Source of the DNA: Daucus carota subsp. sativus | Lineage: Eukaryota > Streptophyta > Magnoliopsida > Apiales > Apiaceae | DNA: 64,000 bases | NCBI RefSeq assembly: GCF_001625215.2 | Contig: NC_030385.2 | Coordinates: 10,471,135-10,535,134, forward strand | Direction: 5' to 3' | Shown: positions 11,476-24,700 of the stretch, piece by piece | Position numbering within the stretch: position 1 is the stretch's first letter | Layout: every line of letters starts with the position of its first letter | The notes under the pieces: model-generated | Databases searched by the model: none | What the model saw: only the letters and a program-made list of their open reading frames with translations | Told to the model about the DNA's origin: nothing | Translations under genes and position numbers: made by a program

Positions 11476-12323
11476 TAGGCCCGTAAATGGATTGGATTTG
11501 GGTCGGATCTAGTTAAATTCATATCTTAATCATTTAATTTTATCGGATTCGGATCAGATCGGATCGGATCAGATTATGAGTCGGAAATTTTACAAGTCAA
11601 TCTATATCTGGTCCATTCGAATCGTGGATAATCGGATCGGAGATCCGATCCACTTACTAATATTTAGAAAAATATTTTTAGACCACATGGGCAATATATT
11701 AACCTTTCATAAAGAAAAAGGGTGATATTTTCTATATATTAATACATGAATTTTAACTTAATAAACACAAAAAGGAACTAATAAAGTAGTAAAATAAATT
11801 CTACAGTTTCATGTTATTTAGTTGGTTGCTCTTGTAAAACCCTCAAGATAGAATGTATCAAGAGAATAAAAAAATAATAAGTAAGTTGCTTGATACTTTT
11901 GGAGGAAGAAAATTGATCGGCCCGACTTTCCCAAATGCCCACTATGGAGGAAGAAAATCTATTGGCCCGACTTTCGCAAATGCCCACTATAATCTGCTCC
12001 TCTATTTATAAGGATTTAGGACTTAAGAACGGCTGTATGGTTGTAAGAAAATATGATTTAGGATTTTGTCTTGTATATTTTGAAATTTTCATTTTGTATG
12101 TAATATATTAATATAAATATATAATAATATAGCTAAACGTGTATCGGATCGGACCATTAACAGATCAGATTTGATCATGTCCATATCCATTCTTTATCGG
12201 ACCAGATTATTATTGGATCAGATTATTAGCAGATCGGATTTTTTTTGATAAATATCCATTTCCATTTATATAACCACGGATCAGATCGACGCAAATCGGA
12301 TATCTAATCCTTTTACAGGCCTA
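11476..12323. mobile_element. hAT-type element with ATCGGATCGG subterminal repeats
   Basis: The ends read TAGGCCCGTAAATGGATT and, inverted, TAGGCCTGTAAAAGGATT. Many GATCGGATC motifs lie inside each end. The flanks GTCCGGAC and GTTCCAGA are only loosely alike, so any target duplication has decayed. An end fragment of the same family recurs at about 29913-29960. No coding frame. Confidence 0.6.
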
Positions 12324-13082
12324 GTTCCAGACTATTTTTCATCCAGATTTACTCATCTTTTACCTTTTCTCTGGGTCTCTCCGTCCATAACCAATGTATA
12401 TAATTGGATGGGACAGACGAATATATGTCGTTAAATTTTTTAATTTTATAACATCGGGAACTGCATCTAATAAAAAATTATGTTGAGTGATGAATTGGTT
12501 ACTTATAAATATTCACTCCCTGAAGGCATTTCCAACCGTGTTCCCAAAAAATCCAAATTTAGGACATTTTTCCCCAAACCACTCCAACCGTGAACTAAAA
12601 AAATGATCCAAATTTGGATCAATGAATTGTACTGGTTCAAATTTGGATTACTACTATTCACTGATCCAACTCTTTTTAACATTAAAATATTATTACTCTT
12701 ATTATTTGATGATTTTGTTAATATTATTAAAGATTAGAATATAATTAAAACGACGATTAATTATAAATTAAAATTTCAAAATATAATTTTAAATAAAAAT
12801 TAAATTATCGATTTAGTCGTCGACTAAATCAGTTCTTGTTCATCCAAGATAATCGATCTTGAACTTCGAAATGCACTAATTGACTATTTGTGGGGAGAAT
12901 ATACTAATTTTGAGAATTAGTATTTTATTGTAACATTTTAATGCTTTAAATTTATTTTTATGTGTTGTTTTCTCTTTTTCGAATTATTTTGTAACATTTT
13001 ATCTTTGTCTAATTATTAATTTTATTATTATAATTAATTAATAATGAAATGAGTTAATAATTTTCAAATATCTAAAATTAAA
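12324..13082. other. AT-rich intergenic DNA with a MITE-like fragment
   Basis: Sequence at 12528-12680 (CATTTCCAACCGTGTTCCC and two CCAAATTTGGAT palindromes) resembles an inverted-repeat MITE remnant. The rest is plain AT-rich DNA with no exon or RNA signal. Confidence 0.4.
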
Positions 13083-13189
13083 GAGATCTTTTTAAAAATA
13101 CCCATCTGTAAAATTAGTTTTTAAAAATACTACCATCTTTTTCATTGTTTTTAAAAATACCTTTTCATAAATTTTTTTTTCCAAAAATA

Positions 13190-13600
13190 TGATTTGCAAC
13201 TTTTGCAACCTCATTTGCAACCTTGGGCGGCGCAGCCGTAAAAGTTGCAAATGAGGTTGCAAAAGTTGCAAATGAGTTTGCAAAAGTTGCAAATGAGGTT
13301 GCAAAAGTTGCAAATAAAAATGAAAAGTTGCAACTGTTGCAACTGTTGCAACTGCAATTGCAACTAGTTCAACTGAAAACTGTAAGTTGCAAATGAGGTT
13401 GCAAAAGTTGCAAATGAGGTTGCAAATGAAGTTGCAACTTTTGCAACTGCAGTTGCAACTTCATTTGCAACCTCAGTTGCAACTAAATGCAACTGAAAAC
13501 TATATATAGTTGTAAATGAGGTTGCAAAAGTTGCAAATGAGGTTGCAACTGCAGTTGCAACTTTTGCAACCTCAGTTGCAACTAAATGCAACTGAAAACT
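13190..13600. repeat. GTTGCAAATGAGGTTGCAAAA minisatellite
   Basis: Units of GTTGCAAATGAG and GTTGCAAAA alternate in both orientations more than twenty times, interrupted twice by a CAACTGAAAACT phrase. Because GTTGCAAC is itself near-palindromic, the block can fold on itself. The same units reappear at 13938-13970 in the right arm. Confidence 0.9.
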
Positions 13601-13721
13601 GTAAGTAACAACAGATGTATGGTGTGCCCCTGGCGGGGCCATTAGATTACAATAGAATCAACTGAATGCAACCATATGCAACTTAATACAACCATATGCA
13701 ACCATATATGCAATTACAAAT

Positions 13722-13772
13722 CCTGATTTCAAGTTCCAGTTTTCAAATGTCATTTTCGACCTCATTTTCGGA

Positions 13773-13862
<90 letters not shown>

Positions 13863-13913
13863 TCCGAAAATGAGGTCGAAAATGACATTTGAAAACTGGA
13901 ACTTGAAATCAGG
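13722..13913. repeat. 192-bp perfect palindrome centred on (AT)n
   Basis: From CCTGATTTCAAGTTCCAG the left arm runs into GGAATCGAT and then about 40 AT units. The right arm is its exact inverse, ending CTTGAAATCAGG. Such a sequence can extrude as a cruciform, and it is also a place where assembly and repeat length are unreliable. Confidence 0.95.
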
Positions 13914-14390
13914 TTGCAACACGGCTGGCGCCGCCTGTAGTTGCAAATGAGGTTGCAAAAGTTGCAAACAGTATTTTTGGAATTTTTTTTTTATGAAAAG
14001 GTATTTTTAAAAATAATTCTGGAAGGTAGTATTTTTGAAAACAATAAAAGAAAAGGTAGGTAGTTTTGTAGATTTCCCAAAATTAAAATATATGAGTATA
14101 ATAATGATCACCCCTACAGTGATATCTCACTCCAGCCAGTAGCATATTGTAAGCGATAAATGTATATATTCCTCGTGTGGGCGGGCGAGGATGGCTTCTT
14201 TTGTTTTTTTCTCACTAAACAAAGAGAATAGTCAATTTCGGCTAGCCCTGTAAATTGTAATTATATTTATACTTTCTAAGTGCATTTTTCTTGCGTACTT
14301 CTTTTTGTTGACAAGCTTTTGGCGTATAATCAACACCTACCCGCAGTATATTTATCGAGCGTTAAACTGTATCATCAGTAGGAAGGTACA

Positions 14391-14567
14391 CTCTCTGTTC
14401 CCTTATTTCTTTACATTATTTTTTGATACGCTTTTCAACTCTCATTTAAAGTATAGTTTCATGATATATTTTTAAAATTTTTTTGCTCTGAATAAAAATT
14501 TGATATTTAAACTTTTATTAAAAAAAGAAAATTTTGAAAAAAAATTATAAAACTATGACGGAGGGAG
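14391..14567. mobile_element. Stowaway-like MITE, diverged
   Basis: The left end CTCTCTGTTCCCTTATTTC and right end ATGACGGAGGGAG are imperfect inverses of the Stowaway terminus. TA follows the right end at 14568. The left TA is offset by two bases, so the copy is worn. Confidence 0.6.
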
Positions 14568-15654
14568 TAGTTCACAGGGTGGGTCCAAAATTCTAAATTT
14601 ATCGAAATTAGATTGAAAAAGTTTTTTCACGCACTTCTAATAAAAAGAATAAAAAAATAAATAAGCAAACTAGCATATAAACGTAAATACAGAACAAGTG
14701 AACTGTGAAGCAGCTCTGTTCGCCCGGAAACAGCCAGGGGACGTCGACGCAAGTCGGGGTTGTTTTTTATTTTAATTTCGTGACTTTCTCTGTTTCTCAA
14801 TAGCTTTGCAATTCATTCTGTCAACTCATAATTCAGGTGGGCTTCAATTAGCTTAGCGAGCTTGAATTAGATCAGTAAATGAGTTGGGCTGGATTTAAAT
14901 TCAAATTAATTTAACAACAGGGTTCCTACTACTAAATATAATATTGGGCTCACAATAATATAACAGGGCTAGATTTATGTTTTACCCGGAGTGAACGCTA
15001 TCTGTTTCTATAATCTTTTTCTTCTGAAATCTATATATACAGTTTTGTATCCACCGATTTTTCTTTTTTAAACTTTTCTCAAAACTCTATCATTTTATTT
15101 ATGTTTCGGTAATTTATTTCTATTCTCCCCGACCAAATATAACATAATAAACTTATATACCGATCAACATAATATATATTGTCTTATTTATTTATAAACG
15201 TTTATATTGTTTGCTACTAATTGTATAATAATAATATTTAAACTTTAATCGTTAAATAGTTCAAAAAGTATATTTATAATCGTATAAGTTATTCCTTCAA
15301 AAAAAAAAATCTTATTAGTTGAAAATAAGCTTTTCTTTATGCAGCAAAAGTGCAAAACAGAAATTTGCTTAATGATTCGGCATATCTGATTGAAATTATG
15401 AGACAAACTGAGGAATCGTTCCTTCTAAAAAAGAAAAATAAATAAAGTAAGAATCGCTGAAATTGGACTTGTCCGAAGAAGAAAAAAGAGGCAACACAAT
15501 CGGGTAGTTGAATACAACACCGGCCCGATCACCTCACTGCCATTGGAGTATAATACAACAGAGAACCCTAGGTTCTGTAGAACCCAGATGATGATGATGA
15601 TGATGATAAAGAGCTTGATTTATAATTAACACAAGAATCATATTCCCCATTAAA
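14568..15654. other. Intergenic and upstream region of the SANT-bromodomain gene
   Basis: AT-rich DNA without coding frames. The last ~170 bp before 15655 are likely 5' UTR and hold a short (GAT)n run at 15588-15608. No promoter element can be named with confidence. Confidence 0.4.
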
Positions 15655-18130
15655 ATGGAGAAAGCAGAGGAGCAAGATACTTGGGGCACATGGGAAGAAC
15701 TCTTACTAGCATTCGCTGTCAAACGTTACGGCACCTCGTCCTGGGACTCCGTTTGTTTGGAGATGAAGAAACGCTGTTCCTCCTTGACTTGTCTCACTCC
15801 TCTTCACTGTATGTTAAGGTTCGATCATCTCAAGTCCCGTTACGCGGATAACACTACTGATCACTCCTTTGTGCCGTGGCTTGATGATTTGAGGAATCGT
15901 CGAATCGCGGAGCTTAAGGCTCAATTGGAACGTTATGATCTCTCCATTCTGTAACACCCCTTTTTTCCTTTAACTTTATTTGTCATTTCTGTCGTTTTAT
16001 TTTGGTCGATTACAGAAATTTAAATACTCGTGCACGTTAGTGAAGTCTAGACTTGTATGTTAGGCCATGTGTTGTGGATTTTATGTTGTGTTGCGTTTAA
16101 TAAGATTGTTTTTTGGTAGGTCCTTGCATTCGAAGGTCAAGAGATTGAGGGAGGAGGGGGAAGAGAGTTTTAGAGGTTGTGTTGAGAAATTGGGTTCCAA
16201 GGATGGATCGAGTGAGGTTAAATTGGAGGAGTTTTTGCCGGAGAAGGTGATTGAGGAAGTGGTTGGTGGTAAAGATGAAAACTTGGAGACCTGCGAGGTG
16301 AAACCAGAAAATGATGTGATTCGGGCTGAGTCGTGTAATGGGAGCACGGATAGTATTAGTAAAGAGACGGGAAAGGTGACGGTGGTGAAGGTAGAAGCAG
16401 AGGTTGCAGTGAATGAATTGGCTGAGGTGTGTAAGACGGTGGCTGAATCGAAGAAATTAGGGGTAATAGAGAGTTCGGATGTGCTGAGTACTACAAGTAG
16501 ATTGAGGAAGGAGGAGATTGAGAAGTTGCAGTTTGGTAGCTGTGTGGGTGCTGGGCGTGAGAATGAGTCACAGCTATTGAAAGAAATGTCTAGCGTATCA
16601 CAGCCTCTTATTGAAATCCTTGAAATTTTGAAGTCTTACAAGCTTGGCCTGGTGTCCGAGAGGTTGCTTGATTCCCAGGTATATATAGTGTAATCTTTAC
16701 CCAGAAAAATACATTAACGTCTTTTGTCAGAAAACGTAGCGTTTAATCAGTAGATATATTGTAGTGTACTGTAATCTCTCTTGACTCTTGAGGATCCAAG
16801 TATCTAAGCAGTACTCTGAATTTCTAGGACTCTACTGTATATCTAATCCTAAGTAGAGTAGTACGGTTTTATGGACTCGCTGTTTTTTTAATACTGAGTA
16901 AACTAGTTCTGTTGTGAACGGAGTAGATTAGTTATATACTGTAATTCATAGATGTCCTGGTCTAATTGTCTGTTGATGAACTGAACGCACTAGCTGTTAA
17001 ACATATAATTTTTGAATCTGCTTCCGGCTTACAGTTTCCTTGCCTGTAGAAACTTGACTTACCCCTCACAAATTGTGTAGGAAACCTCAAACTATAGGAA
17101 CTTGATTCGACAACATATCGATATAAAGTCGGTGTATCAAAATGTAGTAGGTGGTTCTTATTCAGACTCCGAGCATAAGTTCTTTCGAGATTTGCTGCTG
17201 CTTGTTAACAATGCCATTCTCTTCTTTGAAAAGAATATCTCAGAATCTAATGCTGCCACTGAGCTTAGACAGCATATTTCAGAAAAGTTGGTTCAGAGAA
17301 ATTTCAAGGCAGATCTCACTGCTGGCAAGCAGACATCAGTACCACCAAGATCATTGCTATCCGAAATAGCTCGGGAACCATCTGATTCTTGGCAATTAAA
17401 ATCGGGGATAGAAGGAATAACCAGGGTGTCCCGCAAGCGCAGTTCTTTTGCTTCAAGAGGTTCTATCTCATCCTCTTCAGGATCAGATAGAAGGAGCTTG
17501 CAAGCAGCAGCAGCCATGCCCAAACCAGTTGTGGAATCTAAACAGAGTACTAAGTTCCCTGCTGCCGACAAACATCGTCAAATCACCAAGAGGACCACAA
17601 ATGGATCGGCTTTGAACTCCATAAGCCCCAAGAAAAATGGAAAAGACCTGGCCACCACTCCTTGTGATGAAGATCCAGTGGTGATTATTTCCGATCAAAC
17701 CCGAGGGAAATTGGGATCTCCTACCGAGCCATCACAGTCTAAAGGTGAGAAGAACGTTGCTTCAACAGGAATGGCAAGAAGTGCTGCTAACTTCTTAGAT
17801 AGGTTGAATAAATCCTCACCTCCAAACAATGAGCCATGTACTGATGTATTGGAAAATTCAATGTGTAGTCCTCATCAAGGAGGAGGAAAATCAAAGCAGA
17901 AAGGAAATCGCGGTAGTAAGGGTGGTAGCAAGAAGGAAAAGGCGAAGAGGAGCTCCGGAGGGAAGCTACTGAATGAGGAGAGCAGCTTGACAAGACGACA
18001 GCTTGGACGGCCACCAAAAAGAGCTGCAGCACCCACTCCAGGATTGGCAGGATCCGGAAAGTGTAATAGGGCAATAGAAGACATTGATGCTGAGACACCT
18101 AAACAATCAAAGAAAAGATCAAGGAAGTGA
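15655..18130 (+). CDS. SANT/Myb-like and bromodomain nuclear protein
   Basis: Three exons join cleanly: 15655-15950, 16120-16678 and 17081-18130, with GT-AG borders and matching phases, giving 634 codons plus stop. Residues 8-60 (TWGTWEELLLAFAVKRYG) form the Myb/SANT-like domain seen at the start of plant DNA-binding bromodomain proteins. A WLDDLRNRRIAELKAQLERYD helix and a coiled coil across the first splice follow. An acidic linker leads to a bromodomain at about 260-360, spanning the second splice (LLKEMSSVSQPL, then YRNLIRQHIDIK and FFRDLLLLVNNAILFF). The tail is Ser/Lys-rich and ends in a nuclear-localisation-like KKRSRK. Expected role: reading acetylated histones within a chromatin complex. 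The gene converges on the EMSY-like gene downstream. Confidence 0.93.
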
Positions 18131-18721
18131 CAAGGATTCCATTATTCTCCTTTTTTGTTTGATGAAGATTGTCCTTGCTGCAGAACTTCTGACATGGTAT
18201 TACTTAATGTTCCTCGTCAAACTGCCACCTTTCAGTATTGTTGTATATAATTCACGTTGGATGGTTTTTCGCATCTGAGCACATCTTTGTTGAGCTCTAC
18301 CCAAGGCCAACTTATTCTGTGAGACTACAATAGATTCTTACTTCCAGTTTAGTTACTAAGATGCATCTTGCTCCAGACCTCTGCAGTTCATCGAACAAAG
18401 TTATTTGTTCAATTTGAGGTCTAAAGCAAGCCTGCTTGGTCTTTTGTTCCAAAGCTTGTGAAAGAAAGTACACGGCACATTAATTACTGTACAGTCGCTT
18501 TTTAAACTTGCTAAAAACATACATGGTAGAGGGCCAAGTTCTTATCATCACAACATCCTAATCACAATCAGATGTAAAGCAAGTTACAGTTAAAATTTCT
18601 AGAAGAATATTGACATTGAGCTCCTAATTTGACATTGAGCTCCTAATTTAACAGTGTGCCTCCTAATTGAACACAAAACAAGTATCAACTCCAAAAGAAA
18701 GGCCCTGAAATTCTTAAGCAA
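18131..18721. other. Convergent intergenic region (two 3' UTRs)
   Basis: It lies between the stop of the bromodomain gene and the stop of the minus-strand EMSY-like gene. A TTGACATTGAGCTCCTAATT phrase is directly repeated at about 18611-18650. Nothing else stands out. Confidence 0.5.
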
Positions 18722-21700
18722 CTAGATTTCTATAATATCATCCTCTTGTTGACCCCTATTTGCCGCTGCAGAACCATTAGCGTCTCCTGTTGTTTCAGCT
18801 TCTAAGCAAGGTCCATGGCTGTTCCCACTGTTCTGGGAGTTCCTCAATCTCCGCTCTTCTCCCGTAGATTTTGCATGTGGTGATCTCTGCTCTGCATGTA
18901 CAACCATGGGAAAACAAATATCAGATTCAAGGACCAATTTCCTCCATGTATTAGCATGCAATGCAGAGTACGAAACCCTATACCAACAATCAGAGTTTGG
19001 ATACCAGTTCACCAAACTAAACGCTAGGTTATAATTATTAGGTTTTGCTAGCACTTAGCACAGAGAGGTCAATTTTGGTATGAAGTGAATATCCAGAAAA
19101 AGAACTCGTCAATAAAAGAGATGTATGTACCACTTCCACTATAGGATGCATTTGAAAGCTTCGAAATGACATTCATTAGTGCTTCCTCATGCGCCTGCAT
19201 TATTATCAAGACCAATCAAATAATCAAATAATCAATTACAACAATTGGTGAAATATAAAACTTCGTCAGGTGTTCAACTCTAACCTTCAGCATTTTCTTT
19301 GCCTTCTCTATTTCAAGCATATCAGGATGAGACGAAGTAAATATTTTCTGAACCTGTTATAAAAAGGGAGGTTTAGGTAACTTCTGATATTGACAAGCTA
19401 CCATATAGCTCAAGCTTATTATTCTTTAAGAACATACCTCCTTTATTAGAGTATCTGTGTGAAGTATTTCAATTTCATCAGAAGCACCCAATTCTGAAAA
19501 TGGAATAATTATCTCATTATGATCCCTCATGGTTTCCTTTCCTAGTCCAGAATTCAGATAACCTCCAGGGTTTTCAGGGTTTTCATTGCTTTGGATACAA
19601 AGTACTCTTTGACGGGATAATCCTGGATCCTCATCCACCCATCTGATGTCCTCAGAAGAAATCTACCATTAGGATAACACAATAAAATAGAAAAGAAAAA
19701 TTCACAGTTAATACGTAAGAGCCGGGGAACAAGAGCCAAAACTGAAACGAAAGTGTAAGCAATAACTAAAGCCATCAAACAATGAAACAATAATAATCGT
19801 TATTCCTAATGTAGAGACACGCAGTATGAAAGAATAAGAAGCAAGAGTTAATAATAATGTGAAATCAATTTTCAAATTTTGTGTTGTCTGCAAAGAAATT
19901 TTTTTTATCGACCAAACTACACTATCCAAGGGAGGTGGATAAAATGTAGATAATATAGCTCCAGTAATCATTAAACTCAGCCTACCAAAATAGAAAAGAG
20001 CTAAAACATCTTAACGTAAATTAACACGTTATAAGCGGATATCTAGCGCATTTAATTTTAATTTACTAGTCAGGTACCAATAGGCTGAAAATAACGACAA
20101 CTCGCACCACAGAATTACTATATCCCCATAATTCAGGAAAAGAAAATAGAGATATACATATATCGTAGTACCTAATATAGATGGGTGGAAAAGGAAAAGA
20201 CTAAACCACAGGGAAGAAACTGGTTGATAATAAAGACAGAAAACTATTTATAGACCCGAACCTTATGTTAATTTAAAAATGTTCGAAAGACCTGGCTGGA
20301 TTATAAAGAACGACAGACTATTAAGAAGCAGAAACAATAAATGGCAATCAATTGACGTTAGAACAAAATGAAATGTCTGTGTACAAGGATATAACAAGTA
20401 GTAACAACAAGCTTTGATGCAGGAAAAATATGAAAATAAGTTGACAAGGTTCAAGAACCACAACGTACATCTTTAAGATCAACCCATTCCAAAGCCTCTT
20501 TTGGGGTATTTCTATCGTAGACCAGAGCATGCTGATCCTGCAAAATAGTGTCTGAAAGTTAGCAATGCATTACACAATATAAACGATATGCCCCACTTGG
20601 AGTTTGAAGCATCCAACTCGGCCGATTATGGACTGATGGGGAGCAAGAAAGAAATCTGTCATTAATTAATATACATATTTATCAAACATTTAATAAAAAA
20701 TATAGTTCACTAGACGACAATCATTCAAACATTTAGTATTATGATTCCCTTCTACATCTAGTTTTTGTATCAACACTGTATATTAACTACTAATTTAAAG
20801 GTATTAATTATGGTAGCAGAGTTAATAAGCCAAAAAATACTATAGTAGCAGAGTAATTTTAGGAGTTTTGTCTATATCTGAGACGATAGTCAATTAGTAA
20901 CTGGGAAGGACTATTGCTATTGGACTAGAATATTGAAGGTTCAGTAAGAACCAATTATTGGTTCATATGTTCATCTCAATTCTCTAGAAATTATAGACTG
21001 CCTACCTTGTCCAGAACATCTTCTGGTAGATGTTTTAGGACATGTAGGATTACTCATCAATGTACTAGTAGAGTAGTTTCTTATCTTTTACTCTTTACTT
21101 GACTGTGTTCCCAATTTTTTGACTGAGTTCTCAATTTTTTGAGATAAATAAAAGAAAAGAGCTGAACTTGAAAGAGGGAAAAAAGATCTATAACTTTTCT
21201 TCCTCATGTTTCCGAGTTTTTCAAAGGCAGGAAAAAATTGAAGATTTTATAAGGATCAATTTCTAGTTAACCCGGTTTTCTAAGGTTATTTTTTGTCAAA
21301 CCCTAAATCCGACCTGAAACTCAAAATCTTGGGCCAAATACATAATTTTTCATGTCAGGTTTTGGGTATTGTTGGATTTCGGCACCCTAGATATGCTGGA
21401 ATAAGAAATGCTTTCATCAAGGTATCTGCTCCTCTCCAAATCTTTCCACTTCGGGAGAAAATAGATGAAAATAAATACTTATATTTTACCTCTTATATCC
21501 TTTTTTCTCTCTTTACAAAAGAAAAACATGGGAACACGGGGAGAAATAAAATAACCACCTTCGTTTTTCTTCTCTCTCAAAATAAACTGGAGAACACATT
21601 TAGGATCCATATGATCTATTATATATTTTATTATTATAGGAGTTCAACACTACAAACTAAGAGGTAAGAACCTATGCTTAGATAGGCTTCTAGTATCATG

Positions 21701-24700
21701 CATCATACATACCCCAATATCATAAATGTTGAGCCAGTTCAGTTATTTGACTATCTGGTTCAGCAATAAGAAATTGACAGGATGACCAATGAAAGTGAAA
21801 GATACTATTACACACACACACACACACACACGTGTGTGTGTGTGTGTGTGCACGCGCGCGTGTTCGAAAATCAAATATTTGGTAACAAGATGGATGTGAA
21901 ACAATATTATGACAATTAATAAGAGATATAAGATAACACTAAGAGAAATCTCAGTACAAGTATATATTGTTTGACGTTTACACCTCATGATCTGGCTACT
22001 TGATTATAGATATTAAAACTGATACATCTAATTAGTCCAAGGAGGCAGGTAGTATATAGTATCAGTCCGAGTGTCAAGGAGATACAAAAATTTCTCCGAG
22101 TCTCAAACGTACCTTCTGAGGATCGTAATCTGTTATGATGGCCTCATAGAAGTTGTTGTCTGCAGGCCATCGCATCATTACTTTCCTTCCAATAAGTGGT
22201 TCATGTCTAGCTACCTCAACACTAGAAACACCTCTTGGAGTTTGACCAGTGGATGGGTACCTTGCAGACAGTCCAGGCATTTGTGGTCCCTGTTAAGTAA
22301 CAAAATCAAATAGATATAAATTTATACTCTAGTTTTTGACCTCTCATATATCCGATATGAATAACACGCAGCATAGAACTAGAATTTTTCCTCTTACGTC
22401 AAATGAAGGCGCCCAATTTGAAGCTGCAGGTAATGGCTGTGTCTGCTGATTAAGTGAACCCTGCATTTGTCTGCTAAATGCTAGTGAACCTGATTGGGAT
22501 GTCTTTTGTTTCTTCCAAGATGCTGCAAAAGTTGGACTGGGTAGCAAATTATGCACAGGTTGGGACACACTGAACAAGCCAGTTTGGCTCTCACTAGCCT
22601 TTCTCCACTCTCGTATTTTACGAATGATGTCATCAGCGTTAACTGTTGAGAGTAGCTCCCTGTGCTCATCATCTGATACCCTTAGTTCTTTTCTTAGTTC
22701 AGTTATTAAACCTTCTTTTTCCTGAGAAAAGAACATAACAAAGTCTTATAAGCAACGGATAAGAAAAGAAAATATAAGAAAGATGAAAAAGAGATGGATT
22801 TACCCATGAAATGGCATCAGATTGAGCTTTGAAGGCCCGTAGTACTGAACAGTATGCTTCTTGCTCAAGCTGGTGGATTTGAGATTCCATGTTAAACTGT
22901 ATCTTTGAGTATGGGGATGGATTCGCTACAAACCTTTCAGTGCCACCATAATTCCCCCCTACTAAAATTTTATCAAAATGAGGTGCAAACTCATCAATAC
23001 AATACCTTGTAGTAGATGTTTATATAAGTTTGGTACTAAAACAAAGTAAGACCTCCTTACTGTCAGCCCTATGCACGTGAAAATTAATTAAGTCATAATC
23101 TCCTTCTAGTCAAAGTAAAATTTGGTGATAAACTTACAAGTGCATTGTGGAACAATATTGATTATAATAGGATCCTCATATTTTTGTAATATAATATAAC
23201 CCCTTTATAGATAACATACTTATTATTGATTGCGACTAATTTCCTTTTTCTGCAGTTTTTTTTATGGTTAATTCACCAGAATCGATATTTTCTCATCTAT
23301 CAAGTAGTTTTGTATGTACATCTTTTCCCATGTCCCCATCACTCAATTAGTACCTCGTTGAGATTATACATCATGTAGTAAAACTAGTCTGTGATAGTAC
23401 CTCCTACATTTGCCTGGGAGCTAAACGTAACGCTGGTAATCTTCTGAAAAGAAATATTACACATATCCAAAAAATGAAGCGTGATAGCAATTTCTACATT
23501 TCTCTTGCTGCTAAATGCTAATGCCAGTTATATTCTGAAACATATTAAACATATATTGAAAATATGAAGTGTGTTCAGGTAAAAGGCTTAATTAGTCTTG
23601 ACAGGGATTTCCAATTGCATTCTTAAAGATTAAATATAACATTAAATGGTAACTCCGTAACTTATATACCATATGCAGTTCTTCAGGAGAGGGACTGGTA
23701 ATGCAAGATAAAATTTAGAAACAAGGAACAATTAGAAAATATCAACAGATAACATAAACAAAGAATGCCTTACGGGAATTAACCACAAACAAATCAACTA
23801 GATTAAGGATTTCTCAATCTCAAATGTGATGCAGAAGAAAGAAAATCTGCAAGGATCTTAATCCATAATATAAAGAACAATCTGAATCTACAATATAATT
23901 TAGAGTTAATAAGCTAAGAAGTTTGTGGTAACATGAGTTACGTAGGACAAAAACCCCAACTAAAAAACCCTGCTGACACCAGTATAAATATCCAAACCTA
24001 AAACCAAAATCCAAAATGAAATTCTATTGTCATCTAGACCTGCATAATGCATATACTGTCATATAAACACATTAATATTTCTATACTTAAATTCTTAAAT
24101 TGGTTAATATTAAATAAAATTTTACCTTCTTGTCATCACTTGAATTTGTCATAACAGGTTCTAGCACTAGGTACTTTTTATGGGAAAAGAAACACACATC
24201 AAATGCAACTTTTTAGAAATTTACTTTCATCATCTAATTCCTCAGCCACACTTATCCACCTATGGAGGGGAATGGAAAAATCATTGAATAACAAAACAGG
24301 GAGCATCTCCATCTCTATGCTAAGTAGTAAAACATGTGGAGAAAATTATAAGCAGATTTCACAAAACGGATTTATTCTTTTCCCACACTGTCATTGACCG
24401 AAACTAAAACCTAGCATAAAAGGTAAATGACATTCCTTAAGCGGCACACACTCATATTGAATTCACAAGCACTTTCCCGAAAGTAGTGTGTCATAGAGGT
24501 AAGAACCTAAGGAGATTCCAACTGTAAACCTTCTGGTTGAAAAATCCCTTATTTTTCCAAAAAGGAAAAAAATCAACAAGACTATAATAAATGGCATTGA
24601 CATAAATCTTAAACTAGCATCAAGCAAATAACTTCATACAATTACACCCAAAAACACACAGAAAACATTGAACAGGCACAAATATCATTTAGAGACTACG

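Larger units (their letters stand above)
13083..14078. mobile_element. Fold-back MULE-like element with perfect 9-bp target duplication
   Basis: AAAATTAAA occurs directly on both sides (13074-13082 and 14079-14087), a perfect 9-bp duplication as made by Mutator elements. Long inverted ends (about 13083-13250 and 13935-14078) share TTTTTAAAAATAC blocks, CCTTTTCATAAA, CCAAAAATA and TTTGCAACTTTTGCAACC. A GGCGGCGC-type GC island sits at the inner edge of each. The middle is a GTTGCAA minisatellite plus a long (AT)n-centred palindrome. No transposase; translated frames inside are repeat artefacts. Confidence 0.75.

Noticed and set aside
13190..13600. Regularly repeated GTTGCAA units as a possible CRISPR-like array
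   Set aside because: There are no unique spacers of constant length, units occur in both orientations, and the setting is a plant transposon.
13658..13967. Three open frames of alternating Tyr-Ile on both strands
   Set aside because: They are translations of the (AT)n palindrome core; the symmetry produces matching frames on both strands and no protein family fits.
15534..18098. Minus-strand frames overlapping the bromodomain gene (for example 17293-17571 and 17787-18098)
   Set aside because: They lie antisense to well-supported exons and have no recognisable domain.
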